Shown: positions 1 through 13,125 of the stretch, one piece after another
Layout: each line of letters begins with the position of its first letter
Position numbering within the stretch: position 1 is the first letter of the stretch
Source: an uncultured Selenomonas sp.
GTDB taxonomy: Bacteria > Bacillota > Negativicutes > Selenomonadales > Selenomonadaceae
Reading direction: 5' to 3'
NCBI GenBank assembly: GCA_947167105.1
Contig: CAMVGU010000003.1
Location: 1 to 64,000, forward strand
DNA: 64,000 nt
Translations under genes and position numbers: made by a program
Notes under the pieces: generated by a model
The model's database searches: none
What the model saw: the letters and a program-made list of their open reading frames with translations, nothing else
Told to the model about the DNA's origin: nothing

Positions 1-345
1 TACCTTCTGGCAAGGTGAAAATTGGGGCTTGACAAAAGTCACTACATAACAGGTTGACAAGTTTTTGTGCAGATTTTAGGCAGGATTCCATCCAATGCGT
101 ACATTTATGACGATTTTACTGGTCACAGAGAGTGTATTACTTGGATAAGGTCCGTCTATGATAGACAAAACCTGTCAACCTAAAACAACGCTATTTGAAA
201 CACGCCTTTTCAGCAATAAAAGCCTTGCAATCTTATCGGCTTGTTGTTGGAACAATCTGGGGCATGATATTTGATAAATATTGCCGCTTTTTTACTGAGT
301 TTAACGGATTCAGGTAAAATATAATTGTGATAGTGAGGGAATATT
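1..345. other. AT-rich stretch without a recognisable gene
   Basis: No reading frame here has a convincing ribosome-binding site or a family signature. Base composition is clearly more AT-rich than the rpoBC region that follows. A short open stretch around 80-185 could be the remains of a gene, but it has no start that I can support. The window begins here, so a gene ending upstream cannot be excluded. Confidence 0.4.
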
Positions 346-513
346 ATGGGAGAATCAGGTAAATCGTACGGAATTTCCAAAGGCTTCCAATTGCCGGACA
401 ATATAAGGGATATTGATGTAAAAGAGCTGTGCCTGAGCTATAAATTAACGAATATACTTAGAAGGAAACACATTTTCACTGTAGGGGATTTCAACGTATT
501 TATGCGAGTATAG
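346..513 (+). CDS. small protein resembling the RNA polymerase alpha C-terminal domain
   Basis: A 55-residue frame starts with ATG at 346 behind a GAGGGA motif and stops with TAG at 511-513. Its second half (DVKELCLSYKLTNILRRKHI, then FTVGDF) has the spacing of the helix-hairpin-helix fold of the RpoA C-terminal domain, where a conserved L-S-x-R/K-x-x-N-x-L segment is followed by G/H-I-x-T-V-G-D-L. In RpoA this fold binds UP-element DNA and activators. Here it stands alone without the RpoA N-terminal assembly domain, so it could be a small DNA-binding regulator or a fragment. It lies about 1.3 kb upstream of rpoB, in AT-rich DNA. The fold resemblance is by eye; the function is inferred. Confidence 0.45.
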   Translation: MGESGKSYGISKGFQLPDNIRDIDVKELCLSYKLTNILRRKHIFTVGDFNVFMRV

Positions 514-669
514 GTTGTTTACCTCTCTGTTTGTCCACTTCTCACATGCAAATACTTTAAACATGGATTTGCTGTTTATGAAGCACGTCGGCAAAGGAAA
601 TACTTTGATGCAATTGGCTCCGAGTGAGTTAAATGATAAAGCTGTGAAATATATAGAGGGTGATGAAAT

Positions 670-1278
670 ATGGGCTATGTGAATGACTGTCAATGGAAAT
701 GGCTCAGAGAGCCGATGAACTACATTATTAGTCCAGATGCCATAGAAATTATGACAATGCCGCATACTGACCTGTGGCAGAGAACGTACTATCATTTTCG
801 CAATGATAATGCGCCGGTTCTGCAAATGGAAACAGAAGAAAAGTATTTTTCCTTTGTTGTGAAAACAGATTTCATGGAAAGCCATCATAGGTTTGACCAG
901 TGCGGAATCGTGATGTATCTTGATTCAGACAACTGGCTCAAAGCGTCAGTGGAATATGAAAATGAGCAATTCCAGCATCTTGGCTCTGTGGTGACAAATC
1001 ACGGATATTCGGATTGGGCAACGACAGCGATACCGGCGGACGTGAAGCAAATGTGGTACAGATTCAGCAGACGTGAGGACGACTATCGCATAGAATGTTC
1101 CGAGGACGGGATGAATTTTTCGCAAATGAGGTTGTGCCATATGTGGGAAGGGGCAGGACGGATACAATTCGGAATATATGCCTGCAGCCCGGAAGATTCC
1201 AGCTTTAAGGCTATTTTTACAGATATGAAGCTTATGGAATGCGTATGGAAGGCTCATGATGGCCAGCGACCTGATTGA
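670..1278 (+). CDS. DUF1349 family protein (concanavalin A-like fold)
   Basis: A 202-residue protein with ATG at 670 preceded by GAGGGTGATGA. The sequence matches the DUF1349 pattern: an N-terminal aromatic-rich strand region, the segment FDQCGIVMYLDSDNWLKASV near residues 75-95, and a C-terminal part ending in FGIYACSPEDSSFKAIFTDM. Family members adopt a concanavalin A-like jelly roll and are often annotated as regulation of enolase protein 1, but no reaction is established. No signal peptide is visible, so it is probably cytoplasmic. It is not part of the rpoBC unit because a palindrome and a separate promoter lie between. AT-rich composition suggests it is accessory. Family assignment is fairly sure; function is unknown. 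Confidence 0.75.
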   Translation: MGYVNDCQWKWLREPMNYIISPDAIEIMTMPHTDLWQRTYYHFRNDNAPVLQMETEEKYFSFVVKTDFMESHHRFDQCGIVMYLDSDNWLKASVEYENEQFQHLGSVVTNHGYSDWATTAIPADVKQMWYRFSRREDDYRIECSEDGMNFSQMRLCHMWEGAGRIQFGIYACSPEDSSFKAIFTDMKLMECVWKAHDGQRPD

Positions 1279-1450
1279 CGGAGAAGCATCATACCATTGA
1301 AACAGAGGGGAGGCTATGGAAAAGGATGGTCGCAACTGCTACAAGAATATCTGGCACCGGGACCAGTGCGAAACAAGATGCTGTCTATGTTGCAAGTTAT
1401 ATTCCAAGAAATTGATATGTCGGCAGAAGAAGCGCATATCTCCCGCCTCG

Positions 1451-1508
1451 TTATAAGGCCATTGTTCCAGCTTTGTCTATCGACAAAGCTGGAACAATGG
1501 CCTTATAA
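1451..1508. repeat. perfect 27-bp inverted repeat with a 4-nt loop
   Basis: Bases 1451-1477 are the exact reverse complement of 1482-1508, separated by TATC, giving a 58-bp palindrome. It is not followed by a T run, so it is not a classical intrinsic terminator, although the stem could stop or stabilise transcripts from both sides. It could also be the collapsed remnant of a small mobile element. It lies in the 290-base stretch (1279-1568) between the DUF1349 gene and the rpoB promoter. In that stretch I see no convincing gene; a 73-codon frame there runs through the palindrome and is probably chance. Confidence 0.9.
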
Positions 1509-1568
1509 TGGTAATTAACAAGTTAAATTTTTTCTTGCAAGGCAGTAAGCTTTTTTGTTAAATTTCTA

Positions 1569-1597
1569 TTGACATTAGCATTATGATATGCTATATT
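1569..1597 (+). promoter_or_regulatory. probable sigma-70 promoter of rpoBC
   Basis: TTGACA at 1569-1574 and TATATT at 1592-1597 are separated by 17 bases. The site lies about 200 bases upstream of rpoB and just before a leader with a terminator-like hairpin. It would allow rpoBC to be transcribed separately from any ribosomal protein operon. Confidence 0.75.
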
Positions 1598-1655
1598 AGA
1601 TAACTACGGGAATTGCATAGGGATAAGTATGCGCGAAGCGGAAAGGAAACGGAAG

Positions 1656-1693
1656 CAAGGTGTCGATACGGATGTACGACCTTGTTTTTTTTT
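1656..1693 (+). terminator. intrinsic terminator or attenuator in the rpoB leader
   Basis: CAAGGT at 1656-1661 pairs with ACCTTG at 1679-1684. Bulged inner pairing continues toward a short loop, and a run of nine T follows directly (1685-1693). It lies between the promoter at 1569-1597 and rpoB, so transcription must read through it to reach rpoB, as expected of an attenuator. The sequence does not show whether read-through is regulated. Confidence 0.7.
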
Positions 1694-1805
1694 CTTGTTC
1701 TTGCTCCGCTGATTCTTGATGTGTCAAAGAGTCTGGCGCCGTTATCTTTCTATACTTCCAGGAAATGATGAATAGACAACTTAAGGCTAAGGGGTGAAGG
1801 ATTTA

Positions 1806-5537
<3,732 letters not shown>

Positions 5538-5555
5538 AGGGAAGGAGCGCTAGCT

Positions 5556-8500
5556 TTGCTGGATGTAAATAATTTTGATTCGATGCGCATCGGTCTCGCT
5601 TCCCCGGATAAGATCAGGGAGTGGTCTTATGGTGAGGTCAAGAAGCCGGAGACCATCAACTACCGCACGCTGAAACCGGAGCGTGACGGCCTGTTCTGTG
5701 AGCGTATCTTTGGCCCGACCAGGGATTGGGAATGCCACTGCGGCAAGTATAAGCGTATCCGCTACAAGGGCATCATCTGCGACCGCTGCGGCGTGGAAGT
5801 GACCCGTGCCAAGGTGCGCCGTGAGCGCATGGGGCATATAGAGCTGGCGGCGCCCGTGTCCCACATCTGGTATTTCAAGGGCATCCCCAGCCGCATGGGG
5901 CTGATACTGGATATTTCCCCCAGGGCGCTGGAAAAAGTCCTGTACTTTGCATACTATATCGTGCTGGACGCCGGAGAGACCGACCTGACGAAGAAGAGCC
6001 TGCTCTCCGAGCGTGAATACCATGATGCCTGCGAGAAATTCGGCGCCAGTGCTTTCCGTGTCGGCATGGGAGCTGAGGCCATCAAGTACCTTCTGGAGGA
6101 ACTGGACCTGGAGCAGATGAGCGAGCAGCTCCGCAAGGAAGTGCGCACGGCCTCCGGGCAGAAGAAGATCCGTGCCATTCGCCGTCTGGAAGTCGTCGAG
6201 GCTTTCCGCAAGTCCGGCAATAAGCCGAGCTGGATGATTATGGATGTGGTGCCGGTAATTCCGCCTGAGCTGCGTCCCATGGTGCAGCTTGACGGCGGCC
6301 GCTTTGCGACCTCTGACCTGAATGACCTCTATCGCCGCGTCATTAACCGCAATAACCGCCTGAAGCGCCTGCTGGATCTCGGTGCGCCGGATATTATCGT
6401 CCGCAACGAGAAGCGCATGCTGCAGGAAGCTGTGGATGCTCTGATTGACAACGGCCGCCGGGGGCGTCCTGTCACCGGACCGGGCAACCGTCCCCTGAAG
6501 TCCCTTTCCGATATGCTGAAGGGCAAGCAGGGACGTTTCCGTCAGAACCTCTTGGGCAAGCGCGTGGACTATTCCGGCCGTTCCGTTATCGTGGTCGGGC
6601 CGGAGCTGAAGCTGCATCAGTGCGGCTTGCCGAAGGAAATGGCCCTGGAGCTTTTCAAGCCCTTCGTTATGAAAAAGCTGGTGGCTTCCCAGGCTGCCCA
6701 TAATATCAAGAGCGCCAAGCGCATGGTGGAGCGTGCCCGTCCCGAGGTCTGGGATGTGCTGGAGGATGTTATCAAAGAGCATCCCGTGCTCCTGAACCGC
6801 GCCCCGACGCTGCACCGCCTCGGCATCCAGGCTTTCGAGCCGGTTCTGACCGAGGGCCGTGCCCTGAAGCTGCATCCCCTGGCCTGCACCGCCTACAACG
6901 CGGATTTCGACGGCGACCAGATGGCTATCCATCTGCCCCTGTCCGCTGAGGCTCAGACAGAGGCCCGCATCCTGATGCTGGCCGCGAATCACATCCTGGC
7001 GCCAAAAGACGGCAAGCCTATCATTGTGCCTTCCCAGGATATGGTGCTGGGCTGCTACTACCTGACTATCCTGCGCCCCGGCGCGAAGGGTGAGGGCAAG
7101 GTGGTGACCAGCATTGCTGAGGCACTGCTGGCCTATCAGCAGCATGACCTTGATCTGCAGGCGCAAATCAAGATCCGCATTGAGGGCAAAGGGCTGGTGC
7201 ATACCTCCCTGGGCCGTATGATTTTCAACGAGACACTGCCGCCGGAACTGCGCTATTACAACCAGGACAAGGAGACGGGCGAGTGGAGCCTGGGCATCCT
7301 GATGAACAAGAAGCAGCTGGGCAAGCTCGTTGCTAACTGCTATAACCATTTCGGCGCTACCAAGACGGCCGAGGTCATTGATAATGTAAAGAATCTGGGC
7401 TATCATTACGCCTGCCTGGCGGGCATGACGGTGGCCATCTCCGATGTTATCGTGCCCCCTGCCAAGACCAAGCTGATTTCCGATACCCAGTCCGTGGTCA
7501 ATAAGGTTGAGCGCCAGTATGCCAGGGGCCTTATCACCGAGGACGAGCGTTACCGCAAGGTTGTGGATCTCTGGTCGAAGACCACGGATGATGTGGCGGA
7601 CGCGATGATGGACAATATGGACGCCTTCAACCCCATCTTTATGATGGCTGACTCCGGGGCCCGAGGCAACAAGCAGCAGATGCGCCAGTTGGCCGGTATG
7701 CGCGGCCTGATGGCTGACCCCTCCGGCAAGATCATCGACCTGCCTATCACGGCGAACTTCCGGGAAGGCTTGTCGGTTTCCGATTACTTCATTTCTTCCC
7801 ACGGCGCACGCAAGGGCCTGGCTGATACGGCACTCCGCACGGCTGACTCGGGCTACCTGACCCGCCGTCTGGTGGATGTTGCCCAGGATGTCATCGTGCG
7901 GGAGGAAGACTGCGATGTGCAGACCCTGAACCTGGTGCAGGCACGGGCGCGTCTCGCGGAATCCACCTTCGATGCGCTGGAGCTTTTGAACGACAGCCTG
8001 ATGGGCCGCCTGCTGGCTGCCGATGTGGCTGACCCGAAGACGGGTGAATTGCTTTTTGCCCGTGATACTATCCTGGGTGAAGATGAACTGATGACCCTGG
8101 GCGAGAAAAATGTGCGTGAAATCATGGTGCGCGGCTCGTCCCTGACTTCCGAGGCAGCCATTTCCAATGCCATGATTACCGAGGCCATCACCCTGGGCGA
8201 GCCCAATGAGGCAGCGCGCATCAAGACCCATGAATCCATGGTTCACGAGATGAGCGGCAAGGAAATCACCCGTGATGTGGTGGATACTGCCGGTGAGGTC
8301 ATCCTCAAGGCAGGTACCGTGCTGACGGAGGAAAATATTGACGATATCCTGGGCTCCGACGCAAAAGAGCTTCGGGTGCGCAACAATAACGTCCGCGGTA
8401 TCGAGGTGGAGGCCATCATGGAAGGTGACGGTGTCATCGAGAGCCTGGCGGAACGTATCGTAGGCCGGGTGCTGGCCGAGAACATCGACGATCCGAAGAC

Positions 8501-9560
8501 CGGCGAGCGCATAGCCTCCATCAATGACAGTGTGGACGAGGAAATGGCCAAGCGTATCGAGAAGGTGCGCGACCGCGTTTCCATTCGCAGTGTGCTGACC
8601 TGCAAATCCCAGTTCGGCGTCTGCATCAAGTGCTATGGCCGTGACCTTGCCAATCAGAGCCAGGTGGAAATCGGCGAGGCAGTGGGCATTATCGCCGCAC
8701 AGTCCATCGGCGAGCCGGGCACCCAGCTCACCATGCGTACCTTCCATTCCGGCGGTGTCGCCGGTGAGGATATCACCCAGGGTCTGCCCCGCGTCGAGGA
8801 ACTTTTCGAGGCGCGCAAGCCGAAGCATCATGCCATTATCGCCGAGATTGAGGGCGTTGCCGAGGTGGAGGATACCGGCAAGGGCATGCGCAAGGTGACC
8901 ATCATCCCCGAAGAGGGCGAGGCCCGGGAGTATGCGGTGCCCTATGGTGCACGCATGGCTGCCAAGCAAGGCATGCATATGAAGCCGGGTGACAAGATCA
9001 CCGAAGGCTCCGTGAATCCCCATGATATCTTGCGTGTCTGCGGCTTGCAGGCCACCCAGCGTTATCTGGTCTACGAAGTGCAGAAAGTTTACAAGAGCCA
9101 GGGCGTTGAAATCAACGACAAGCATATTGAGGTCATGGTGCGCCAGATGCTGCATAAGGTCAAGATTGAGGAAAGCGGCACCACCGGTTTCCTGCCTGGC
9201 GAGTACATCGACATCAATTCCTTTGAGGCCGTGAATACCAAGGCCATCGAGGAAGGCGGCGAGCCTGCCGTGGCAAAGCCGATCCTGCTGGGCATCACGA
9301 AGGCATCCCTGGCTACGGATTCCTTCCTCTCGGCAGCTTCCTTCCAGGAAACCACCAGGGTGCTGACCGATGCCGCTATCAAGGGCAAGGTAGACCCCCT
9401 GATTGGCCTGAAGGAGAATGTCATCATCGGCAAGCTGATTCCCGCTGGTACTGGCATGAGCCGCTATCGCGGACTGAAGATTGTCGGCGGCGAGGAGCCC
9501 GTGCAGCAGTCTGCGGAGACAGAGTTCGAGGCAGGCGCAGCCGGGACTACCACAGCGTAA
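5556..9560 (+). CDS. rpoC: DNA-directed RNA polymerase subunit beta prime
   Basis: This subunit carries the catalytic Mg-binding loop of RNA polymerase. It is 1334 residues, starting with TTG at 5556 behind GGAAGGAG. The N-terminal zinc-binding cysteines are at about residues 60, 62, 75 and 78 ([20 protein letters not shown]). The [12 protein letters not shown] metal-binding loop is near residues 448-459, and the trigger-loop/bridge-helix segment ([20 protein letters not shown]) lies in the C-terminal half. Cotranscribed with rpoB and closed by the terminator at 9579-9612. Confidence 0.98.
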   Translation: MLDVNNFDSMRIGLASPDKIREWSYGEVKKPETINYRTLKPERDGLFCERIFGPTRDWECHCGKYKRIRYKGIICDRCGVEVTRAKVRRERMGHIELAAPVSHIWYFKGIPSRMGLILDISPRALEKVLYFAYYIVLDAGETDLTKKSLLSEREYHDACEKFGASAFRVGMGAEAIKYLLEELDLEQMSEQLRKEVRTASGQKKIRAIRRLEVVEAFRKSGNKPSWMIMDVVPVIPPELRPMVQLDGGRFATSDLNDLYRRVINRNNRLKRLLDLGAPDIIVRNEKRMLQEAVDALIDNGRRGRPVTGPGNRPLKSLSDMLKGKQGRFRQNLLGKRVDYSGRSVIVVGPELKLHQCGLPKEMALELFKPFVMKKLVASQAAHNIKSAKRMVERARPEVWDVLEDVIKEHPVLLNRAPTLHRLGIQAFEPVLTEGRALKLHPLACTAYNADFDGDQMAIHLPLSAEAQTEARILMLAANHILAPKDGKPIIVPSQDMVLGCYYLTILRPGAKGEGKVVTSIAEALLAYQQHDLDLQAQIKIRIEGKGLVHTSLGRMIFNETLPPELRYYNQDKETGEWSLGILMNKKQLGKLVANCYNHFGATKTAEVIDNVKNLGYHYACLAGMTVAISDVIVPPAKTKLISDTQSVVNKVERQYARGLITEDERYRKVVDLWSKTTDDVADAMMDNMDAFNPIFMMADSGARGNKQQMRQLAGMRGLMADPSGKIIDLPITANFREGLSVSDYFISSHGARKGLADTALRTADSGYLTRRLVDVAQDVIVREEDCDVQTLNLVQARARLAESTFDALELLNDSLMGRLLAADVADPKTGELLFARDTILGEDELMTLGEKNVREIMVRGSSLTSEAAISNAMITEAITLGEPNEAARIKTHESMVHEMSGKEITRDVVDTAGEVILKAGTVLTEENIDDILGSDAKELRVRNNNVRGIEVEAIMEGDGVIESLAERIVGRVLAENIDDPKTGERIASINDSVDEEMAKRIEKVRDRVSIRSVLTCKSQFGVCIKCYGRDLANQSQVEIGEAVGIIAAQSIGEPGTQLTMRTFHSGGVAGEDITQGLPRVEELFEARKPKHHAIIAEIEGVAEVEDTGKGMRKVTIIPEEGEAREYAVPYGARMAAKQGMHMKPGDKITEGSVNPHDILRVCGLQATQRYLVYEVQKVYKSQGVEINDKHIEVMVRQMLHKVKIEESGTTGFLPGEYIDINSFEAVNTKAIEEGGEPAVAKPILLGITKASLATDSFLSAASFQETTRVLTDAAIKGKVDPLIGLKENVIIGKLIPAGTGMSRYRGLKIVGGEEPVQQSAETEFEAGAAGTTTA

Positions 9561-9578
9561 AAATAGCAGAATGGAGAC

Positions 9579-9612
9579 AGCCCTGGGAGCCATGTGCTCC
9601 TGGGGCTTTTTC
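9579..9612 (+). terminator. intrinsic terminator of rpoBC
   Basis: A 12-bp stem (9579-9590 with 9596-9607, two G-U pairs) with a 5-nt loop is followed by TTTTTCC and further T runs. It lies 18 bases after the rpoC stop. Confidence 0.85.
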
Positions 9613-9641
9613 CTGCTTTTTTTCGGGCGGGCAAATCAGCC

Positions 9642-9671
9642 TTGCGCAATACTTAATGATTGCGTTATAAT
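9642..9671 (+). promoter_or_regulatory. probable promoter of the AGCS symporter gene
   Basis: A perfect TATAAT at 9666-9671 lies 18 bases after TTGCGC at 9642-9647, just beyond the rpoC terminator and 31 bases before the symporter start. Confidence 0.6.
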
Positions 9672-9702
9672 TAAATCCGTGTTTGGGGGGGGATCTATAC
9701 TT

Positions 9703-11124
9703 ATGGACATATCTAGGTTATTGGCGGATTTGAATAATTTCGTCTGGGGCCCGGTGATGCTGGCTTTGCTGGTGGGTACGGGCATATTCCTTACGGTGAG
9801 GCTGAAATTTTTGCCCTGGCGCAATCTTTTCTATGCTGTGGGCATGATCTTTCGTCAAAAGAGGCAGCATGAAGGTGATATTTCGCCCTTCCAGTCGCTG
9901 ATGACAGCGCTCTCTGCGACAGTCGGCACCGGTAATATAGTCGGCGTTGCCACTGCCATGGTGCTGGGCGGCCCTGGGGCCCTGGTCTGGATGTGGATCA
10001 GTGCGGCTTTCGGCCTCGCTACCAAGTACGGTGAATCCGTGCTGGCCGTGAAGTACCGGGAGACGAATTCCGTGGGCGAAATGGCCGGCGGCCCCATGTA
10101 TGCCATGAAGCACGGCATCAGCAATAAGTACATAGGCCGTGGCATGGCAGCCTTGTTTGCCTTTTTCGTGGTCTGCTCATCCTTTGGCATCGGCAATATG
10201 ACCCAGGCCAACTCCATTTCGGCGGCCCTGTACTCCAGCTACGGGGTGCCTGACTGGCTGACCGGCGCCATTGTGATGGTGCTGGCGCTCTGCGTGCTCG
10301 TGCGGGGGATCCACAGCATCGGCAAGGTGTCCAGCGTGATTGTGCCGGCCATGGCGGCCTTTTATTTCGTGGCGGCAGGTATCGTCATTATAGTGAATTT
10401 CGCTGCGGTGCCGGCCGGCATTGCGGAGATGTTCCGCATGGCCTTCTCAGTTGATTCCGTGGCAGGGGGCATCGGCGGCTCCATTGTGGCCTCCATGCTG
10501 ACTGCCATGCGCTGGGGAGTGGCCCGCGGCGTGTTCTCCAACGAGGCCGGCCTGGGTTCTGCGCCCATTGCCGCGGCTGCGGCTCGCACGGATCACGCTT
10601 CCCGTCAGGGCTATGTGAATATGACAGGCACCTTCTTCGATACCATGATTGTCTGCATGCTGACGGGGCTTGTGATTGCTTCCTCCGGGATGCTGGGCAC
10701 TGCTGACCCGGAGACGGGCAAGCTTATTTCCGGAGCCCAGTTGACGATTCTGGCATTTTCCACGGTCTTTGGCGAGTACGGCAAGATGATTGTCTCCATA
10801 TCCCTGGCCCTGTTTGCCTTTTCCACCATCCTGGGCTGGGAATACTACGGCGAGAAGGCCCTGGAATACCTGGTGAAAAACCGCAAGGTCATCATGAGCT
10901 ATCGCGTGCTGTTCGCCCTCATAACCTTTGTGGGCGCGACCACCACCCTTGAAATCGTCTGGAACTTCTCGGATACGATGAACGGATTGATGGCCATACC
11001 GAACCTTATCTGCCTGCTCTGGCTCTCCAATGATATAGCCAGGGAGTGTTTCGAGTTCCAGCGCGAGGTCGTGGATAAGGAGAAGCTGGGGGCGAAGATT
11101 GATTACCGGGAGGACGATCAGTAG
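9703..11124 (+). CDS. alanine/glycine:cation symporter (AGCS family)
   Basis: Inner-membrane transporter importing a small amino acid, usually alanine or glycine, with Na+ or H+. ATG at 9703 is preceded by a GGGGGGGGAT stretch and gives 473 residues, the usual family length. Family blocks are clear: TGNIVGVATAMVLGGPGALV near residues 73-92, NEAGLGSAPIAAAAARTDHA near 285-304, then GTFFDTMIVCMLTGLVI. About ten hydrophobic segments can be counted. It has its own promoter after the rpoC terminator and no cotranscribed partner. The substrate (Ala versus Gly, Gln) cannot be read from the sequence. Confidence 0.93.
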   Translation: MDISRLLADLNNFVWGPVMLALLVGTGIFLTVRLKFLPWRNLFYAVGMIFRQKRQHEGDISPFQSLMTALSATVGTGNIVGVATAMVLGGPGALVWMWISAAFGLATKYGESVLAVKYRETNSVGEMAGGPMYAMKHGISNKYIGRGMAALFAFFVVCSSFGIGNMTQANSISAALYSSYGVPDWLTGAIVMVLALCVLVRGIHSIGKVSSVIVPAMAAFYFVAAGIVIIVNFAAVPAGIAEMFRMAFSVDSVAGGIGGSIVASMLTAMRWGVARGVFSNEAGLGSAPIAAAAARTDHASRQGYVNMTGTFFDTMIVCMLTGLVIASSGMLGTADPETGKLISGAQLTILAFSTVFGEYGKMIVSISLALFAFSTILGWEYYGEKALEYLVKNRKVIMSYRVLFALITFVGATTTLEIVWNFSDTMNGLMAIPNLICLLWLSNDIARECFEFQREVVDKEKLGAKIDYREDDQ

Positions 11125-11209
11125 GGCTGATAACCTTCCCTTTCAGATGTTCTTCATGCCTGTGGAGTAAGATGATATTATCAACCAAATCTCCAAGGAG
11201 GCGAAGGTA

Positions 11210-11578
11210 TTGACTGAGCAGGAACGGGAAAAGATGGGCGAAGCGCGGGTGATGACCCGTGCCGAGAGTAGCAGCTATAATGGCCTGACCATAGAAGCGG
11301 ATGGGGAGCATGATTACGGGCAAGAGTTTGGGGGGAGCTATATCCGCCGTGACAGGCCGCGTAATTACCGTGTTTATACCAATTCCTTCGGCTGGCCTTG
11401 GGAAAGCCGCAATGCCTGGCTACGTCGCGGCAGTTGGCAAGGCTGGCTCATAAAAGCTGCGCTGGCAGCGGGCCTGGTGGCCCTGGTGGTGCTCTTTGTA
11501 AGCGTCATCCTGCCGGCTTTGTTGGTGGCAGCCGGGCTGGTCATCGCAGGCGGCCTGATCTGGAGGTTCCTCCGTTGA
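11210..11578 (+). CDS. small membrane protein of unknown function
   Basis: A 122-residue protein starting with TTG at 11210 behind GGAGGCGAAGG. The first 80 residues are polar, with several Tyr/Arg/Trp and no recognisable motif. The last 45 form one long or two closely spaced hydrophobic segments (AALAAGLVALVVLFVSVILP, then ALLVAAGLVIAGGLIW) ending in RFLR. This suggests a cytoplasmic N-terminal region on a C-terminal membrane hairpin. It is followed after about 100 bases by an alpha/beta hydrolase gene. I do not recognise the family. Confidence 0.65.
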   Translation: MTEQEREKMGEARVMTRAESSSYNGLTIEADGEHDYGQEFGGSYIRRDRPRNYRVYTNSFGWPWESRNAWLRRGSWQGWLIKAALAAGLVALVVLFVSVILPALLVAAGLVIAGGLIWRFLR

Positions 11579-11684
11579 GCATGCCCTGACATTTCGTTGC
11601 TGTACCGTGCGGTTTTCTGCATGGTGCAGCTTTCTTATTTGCGGATAGTTTCCTACGACTATCATCATTCTGTGAGGTGGGAGC

Positions 11685-12665
11685 TTGAGGATAATGATTC
11701 TGTCCTGCCTGGCGACAGCAGTTTTTATGACGGCTGTTTTTATCATTGGGGCAGGCTATTTTATTGGCAATTATCTGGTGCAGTTCGGCCTGGAGCGGGG
11801 CACGCCGGAGAATCCCCAGGAGCCGCCCCGGGCCTATGCGCTTCTGATGCCGCCGGAGAGCCGCCATTATAACCGCCCTGATTTTCTGAGCGAGGAATGG
11901 TCCCTGCAATCCGAGGACGGCCTGCATCTTGTGGCTACTCATTTCTCGCCGGAGGCGCAGTCAGACCGCTGGGTCATTGTCGCCCACGGCTATGGCTGCA
12001 ATCAGGATAATTCCTACTACATAGCAGCGAACTACCTGATGAGGGGCTGGCACGTGCTGACGCCTGATCTGCGTGCCTCCGGGGCCAGCGAGGGGCGCTA
12101 TCTGACCCTGGGCTGCTATGAGAGTGCAGATATATCCCAGTGGGCCAGGGAAATCGCCCTGCGCTATCCCCAGGCCCATATTATCCTGCACGGTGTGTCC
12201 ATGGGGGCGGCCACGGTGATGCTCGCCGTGGATGATCCTGATCTGCCTGCCCAGGTTGTGGCCTGCGTGGAGGATTGCGGCTATACCAGCGCCTATGAGC
12301 TGCTGGCAGGCCAGATGGAGGAGTCCTTCGGCCTACCCAGCTTCCCGGCGATGAATCTCCTGGACTGGCGCTGCGAGAAGGTGGCGGGTTTCAGCCTGCA
12401 TGAAGCTGTGCCAGCGGTGGCAGTACAGCATTCCAGGGTGCCCCTGCTGTTCATCCACGGCACCAGCGATACACTGGTGCCGCCGCGCATGGCCCGTGAG
12501 CTTTATGCCAAGGCCAATGCGCCCCGTAAGGAACTGCTGCTGGTGGAGGGGGCCATCCATGCGGCTGCCAGCCAGAAGGAGCAGGAAAGGTATTTCAAGA
12601 CAATCAGCGCTTTTGTCGCGCCCTATGTGGGGCAGGCAAGTCCGGGGAGTAATGTGAGGAGTTGA
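11685..12665 (+). CDS. membrane-anchored alpha/beta hydrolase (YqkD-like)
   Basis: A 326-residue protein from TTG at 11685 behind GAGGTGGGAG. Residues 4-30 form a signal anchor, so the catalytic domain should lie outside the cytoplasmic membrane. The serine hydrolase fold shows in VIVAHGYGCNQDN (oxyanion strand), DLRASGASEG, the nucleophile elbow GVSMGAA, PLLFIHGTSDTLVP (acid strand) and EGAIHAAA (catalytic His). It resembles the YqkD/peptidase-S9-like alpha/beta hydrolases; the true substrate is unknown. The gene ends 4 bases before dtd, so the two are probably cotranscribed. Confidence 0.82.
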   Translation: MRIMILSCLATAVFMTAVFIIGAGYFIGNYLVQFGLERGTPENPQEPPRAYALLMPPESRHYNRPDFLSEEWSLQSEDGLHLVATHFSPEAQSDRWVIVAHGYGCNQDNSYYIAANYLMRGWHVLTPDLRASGASEGRYLTLGCYESADISQWAREIALRYPQAHIILHGVSMGAATVMLAVDDPDLPAQVVACVEDCGYTSAYELLAGQMEESFGLPSFPAMNLLDWRCEKVAGFSLHEAVPAVAVQHSRVPLLFIHGTSDTLVPPRMARELYAKANAPRKELLLVEGAIHAAASQKEQERYFKTISAFVAPYVGQASPGSNVRS

Positions 12666-12669
12666 TAGA

Positions 12670-13125
12670 ATGCGGGCAGTAGTGACGCGGGTGAAATCAG
12701 CCTCGGTGGAAATCGGGGGCGAGGTCAGGGGCAGCATCGGGCAAGGCTACCTGGTTCTCCTGGGGGTCGGACCCCAGGACAGTGAGGCTGAGGCCGCAGC
12801 CCTGGCAGAAAAAATTGTGAATCTGCGTGTGTTTGAGGATGAGCAGGGCAAGATGAACCTGAATATTTCCCAGGTGCAGGGGGAGATCCTGGCAATTTCC
12901 CAGTTTACCCTGTATGCGGATTTGAGCAGCCGCAGGCCGGGCTTCTCCCATGCGGCGCCCCCTTCCCTGGCAGAGCCGCTGTATGAGTTCTTCCTGGGCA
13001 GGCTGGCAGAGCTGGGCTTTTCGCCCCAGCATGGCGAGTTCGGGGCTGATATGCAGGTTGCCTCCGTCAACGACGGGCCGGTGACCTTGCTGCTCGATAC
13101 GGAGGCACAGGGGAAGAAGAAATGA
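12670..13125 (+). CDS. dtd: D-aminoacyl-tRNA deacylase
   Basis: Hydrolyses D-amino acids, and glycine mischarged on tRNA(Ala), from tRNA, protecting translation in the cytoplasm. The length of 151 residues is typical. Signature motifs are present: the N-terminal MRAVVTRVKSASVEI, SQFTLYADLSSRRPGFSHAA in the middle (the SQFTLYA active-site segment) and NDGPVTLLLD near the C terminus. It starts 4 bases after the upstream hydrolase stop and overlaps the next gene by 4 bases (ATGA). Confidence 0.95.
   Translation: MRAVVTRVKSASVEIGGEVRGSIGQGYLVLLGVGPQDSEAEAAALAEKIVNLRVFEDEQGKMNLNISQVQGEILAISQFTLYADLSSRRPGFSHAAPPSLAEPLYEFFLGRLAELGFSPQHGEFGADMQVASVNDGPVTLLLDTEAQGKKK

Noticed and set aside
563..682. 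39-codon frame overlapping the start of the DUF1349 gene
   Set aside because: No good ribosome-binding site and no recognisable family; it overlaps the better supported start at 670. It may be the tail of a broken gene, but I cannot support a call.
1297..1518. 73-codon frame through the palindrome
   Set aside because: Its C-terminal third is encoded by the perfect palindrome and no family resemblance is seen, so it is probably chance.
5550..9593. Very long minus-strand open frame opposite rpoC (and similar frames opposite rpoB and hsdR)
   Set aside because: These are mirror frames caused by codon bias in GC-rich genes; the plus-strand rpoC and rpoB, and minus-strand hsdR, show complete family motifs.
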